This document shows, one piece after another, positions 13,393-14,415 of a stretch of DNA of 14,415 bases. Made by a program: the position numbers and the translations under genes. The notes beneath the pieces are model-generated. The model saw nothing but the letters and a program-made list of their open reading frames with translations. It searched no databases and was not told the DNA's origin. Positions within the stretch are counted from its first letter, which is position 1. Each line of letters begins with the position of its first letter. The stretch comes from DASZGI01 sp035938995 (GTDB lineage: Bacteria; Actinomycetota; Actinomycetes; Streptomycetales; Catenulisporaceae), in contig NZ_DASZGI010000138.1 of NCBI RefSeq assembly GCF_035938995.1, positions 1 through 14,415 of the forward strand, read 5' to 3'.

Positions 13393-14312
13393 CCCGCATC
13401 GACGCGCACCATCACGTGTGGGACCTCGGCGTGCGCCCCCAGGTGTGGATGGACACGCCCGCACCGAGCGATCCACCGGACGCACCGGGCACGTGGGCGA
13501 ATCCGCTGCGCCGCACGTTCGCTCCGGACGACCTCAAGCCGCATCTGGAGAAGAACGCGATCGACCGGACAGTCGTCGTGCAGACCGTCTCGTCGCTCGA
13601 CGAGACGCGGGAACTGCTCGCGGCGGCGGGCTCCGCCGGGTGGATCGCCGGGGTCGTCGGCTGGGCCGACCTGGCCGATCCGGCGCTGCCCGAGACGCTC
13701 GCCGAACTGCGCGCGCACCCGGCCGGCTCGCACCTGGTCGGCTCGCACCCGGCCGGCTCGCGCCTGGTCGGCATCCGCCACCAGGTCCACGACGAACCGG
13801 ACCCCGGGTGGCTGCTGCAGACGGAGGTCCTGCGCGGCCTGCGCGCGGTCGCCGACGCGGGCCTCGCCTACGATCTGCTGATCCGCGCACCGCAACTCGA
13901 CGCCGCTCTGGGCGCGGTGCGGCAGGTCCCGCACGGCAGGTTCGTCGTCGACCACATCGCAAAGCCCGAGATCGCGGGAGGGGACAACGAGCGCTGGTAC
14001 GCCGGCGTCGCCGAACTCGCCGCCGAGCCGAACGTCACCTGCAAGCTGTCCGGCATGGTCACCGAGGCCGACTGGTCCGCCTGGACGGTCGACGACCTGC
14101 TCCCGTACGCCCGCCACGTGCTCGACGTGTTCGGCCCGAACCGGGTGATGTTCGGCTCCGACTGGCCGGTGTGCACCCTCGCCGCCACGTATGACCAGGT
14201 CGCCGCCGCCGCCGCGGACCTTCTCGCCCGCTGCGGCTTCGCCGCGGGCTCCGCGGAGTCGGAGTCGGTGTTCGGCCTCGCCGCGCAGCGCGTGTACCTC
14301 GCGGCTGACTAG
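13389..14312 (+). CDS. COG3618 amidohydrolase, predicted L-fuconolactonase
   Basis: A protein of 307 residues of the amidohydrolase-2 family (COG3618, predicted TIM-barrel lactonases). The HxH motif is at His7/His9 (DAHHHVWD), GIRHQVHDEPDP spans 128-139, His189 is in VDHIAKP and the C-terminal acid is Asp258 in MFGSDWP. Members of this group hydrolyse L-fucono- or L-rhamnono-1,4/1,5-lactone to the aldonic acid, which fits between the reductase upstream and the dehydratase. The ATG at 13389 overlaps the reductase stop (ATGA), so it is the last gene of the operon in the window. Residues 110-129 are four pentapeptide repeats placed immediately before the conserved IRHQ strand. Confidence 0.9.
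   Translation: MTRIDAHHHVWDLGVRPQVWMDTPAPSDPPDAPGTWANPLRRTFAPDDLKPHLEKNAIDRTVVVQTVSSLDETRELLAAAGSAGWIAGVVGWADLADPALPETLAELRAHPAGSHLVGSHPAGSRLVGIRHQVHDEPDPGWLLQTEVLRGLRAVADAGLAYDLLIRAPQLDAALGAVRQVPHGRFVVDHIAKPEIAGGDNERWYAGVAELAAEPNVTCKLSGMVTEADWSAWTVDDLLPYARHVLDVFGPNRVMFGSDWPVCTLAATYDQVAAAAADLLARCGFAAGSAESESVFGLAAQRVYLAAD
13716..13775 (+). repeat. 15/30-bp in-frame tandem repeat in lactonase gene
   Basis: Two 30-base copies (13716-13745 and 13746-13775), each made of two 15-base halves. They encode HPAGS-HLVGS-HPAGS-RLVGI. The last half contains the conserved VGI that leads into RHQ, so the repeat appears to be a duplication outward from a conserved strand. Confidence 0.8.
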
Positions 14313-14377
14313 ACAGTGCGGTGACCGGGCTGGTTTGCCGGGTTCGGGAACGGTGGCGTCAGTTGCCTGTTTCGGTG

Positions 14378-14415
14378 GGTTGGATCAACCGGGTTGCGGG
14401 ATGGATAACCGGGTT
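14378..14415. repeat. AACCGGGTT repeats at right edge
   Basis: GGATCAACCGGGTT (14382-14395) and GGATAACCGGGTT (14403-14415) repeat at a 20-base period, and an earlier CCGGGTT lies at 14338-14344. CAACC-G-GGTTG (14386-14396) is a palindrome, and GGTTG-GAT-CAACC (14378-14390) could form a hairpin. It may be a terminator, paired operators for the next gene, or the start of a longer repeat; the window ends inside it. Confidence 0.45.

Overview
The window is very GC-rich, uses GTG, TTG and ATG starts, and encodes actinobacterial protein families (an FHA-type ABC exporter, a PAC2 protein and a CUT2 sugar transporter). I infer an actinomycete of Streptomyces or Catenulispora-like type; the genus cannot be fixed from the sequence alone.

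Left part (1-4769), housekeeping or unknown roles. A 5'-truncated ABC transporter (ATPase plus membrane domain, with the tail of an FHA domain upstream) converges on a SIMPL-domain protein on the minus strand. A 406-base non-coding region with phased repeats and palindromes separates the SIMPL gene from a divergent PAC2-family gene. A class I SAM-dependent methyltransferase follows and probably starts without a leader.

Right part (4842-14312), a catabolic island. Five enzymes match, step for step, the non-phosphorylating L-fucose pathway: aldo/keto reductase (L-fucose to lactone), COG3618 lactonase (lactone to L-fuconate), enolase-superfamily L-fuconate dehydratase, SDR (2-keto-3-deoxy-L-fuconate oxidation) and an FAH-fold hydrolase (2,4-diketo-3-deoxy-L-fuconate to pyruvate and L-lactate). 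A CUT2-type importer (lipoprotein, double-NBD ATPase, permease) lies among them. There appear to be three transcription units: the hydrolase on the minus strand; dehydratase plus SDR on the plus strand from the shared 5769-5986 promoter region; and binding protein, ATPase, permease, reductase and lactonase on the plus strand from a promoter at 8295-8324. Four gene junctions overlap by 4 bases (GTGA or ATGA), which suggests translational coupling. No regulator and no fucose mutarotase is present in the window.

Most notable: three of the five enzymes carry short in-frame tandem repeats (units of 15, 12 and 15/30 bases), apparently in surface loops. The three catabolic promoters share a CATCGGA-containing motif. 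The ATPase has lost the Walker A lysine and the Walker B acidic pair in its second domain. A set of AACCGGGTT repeats begins at the right edge and runs off the window.
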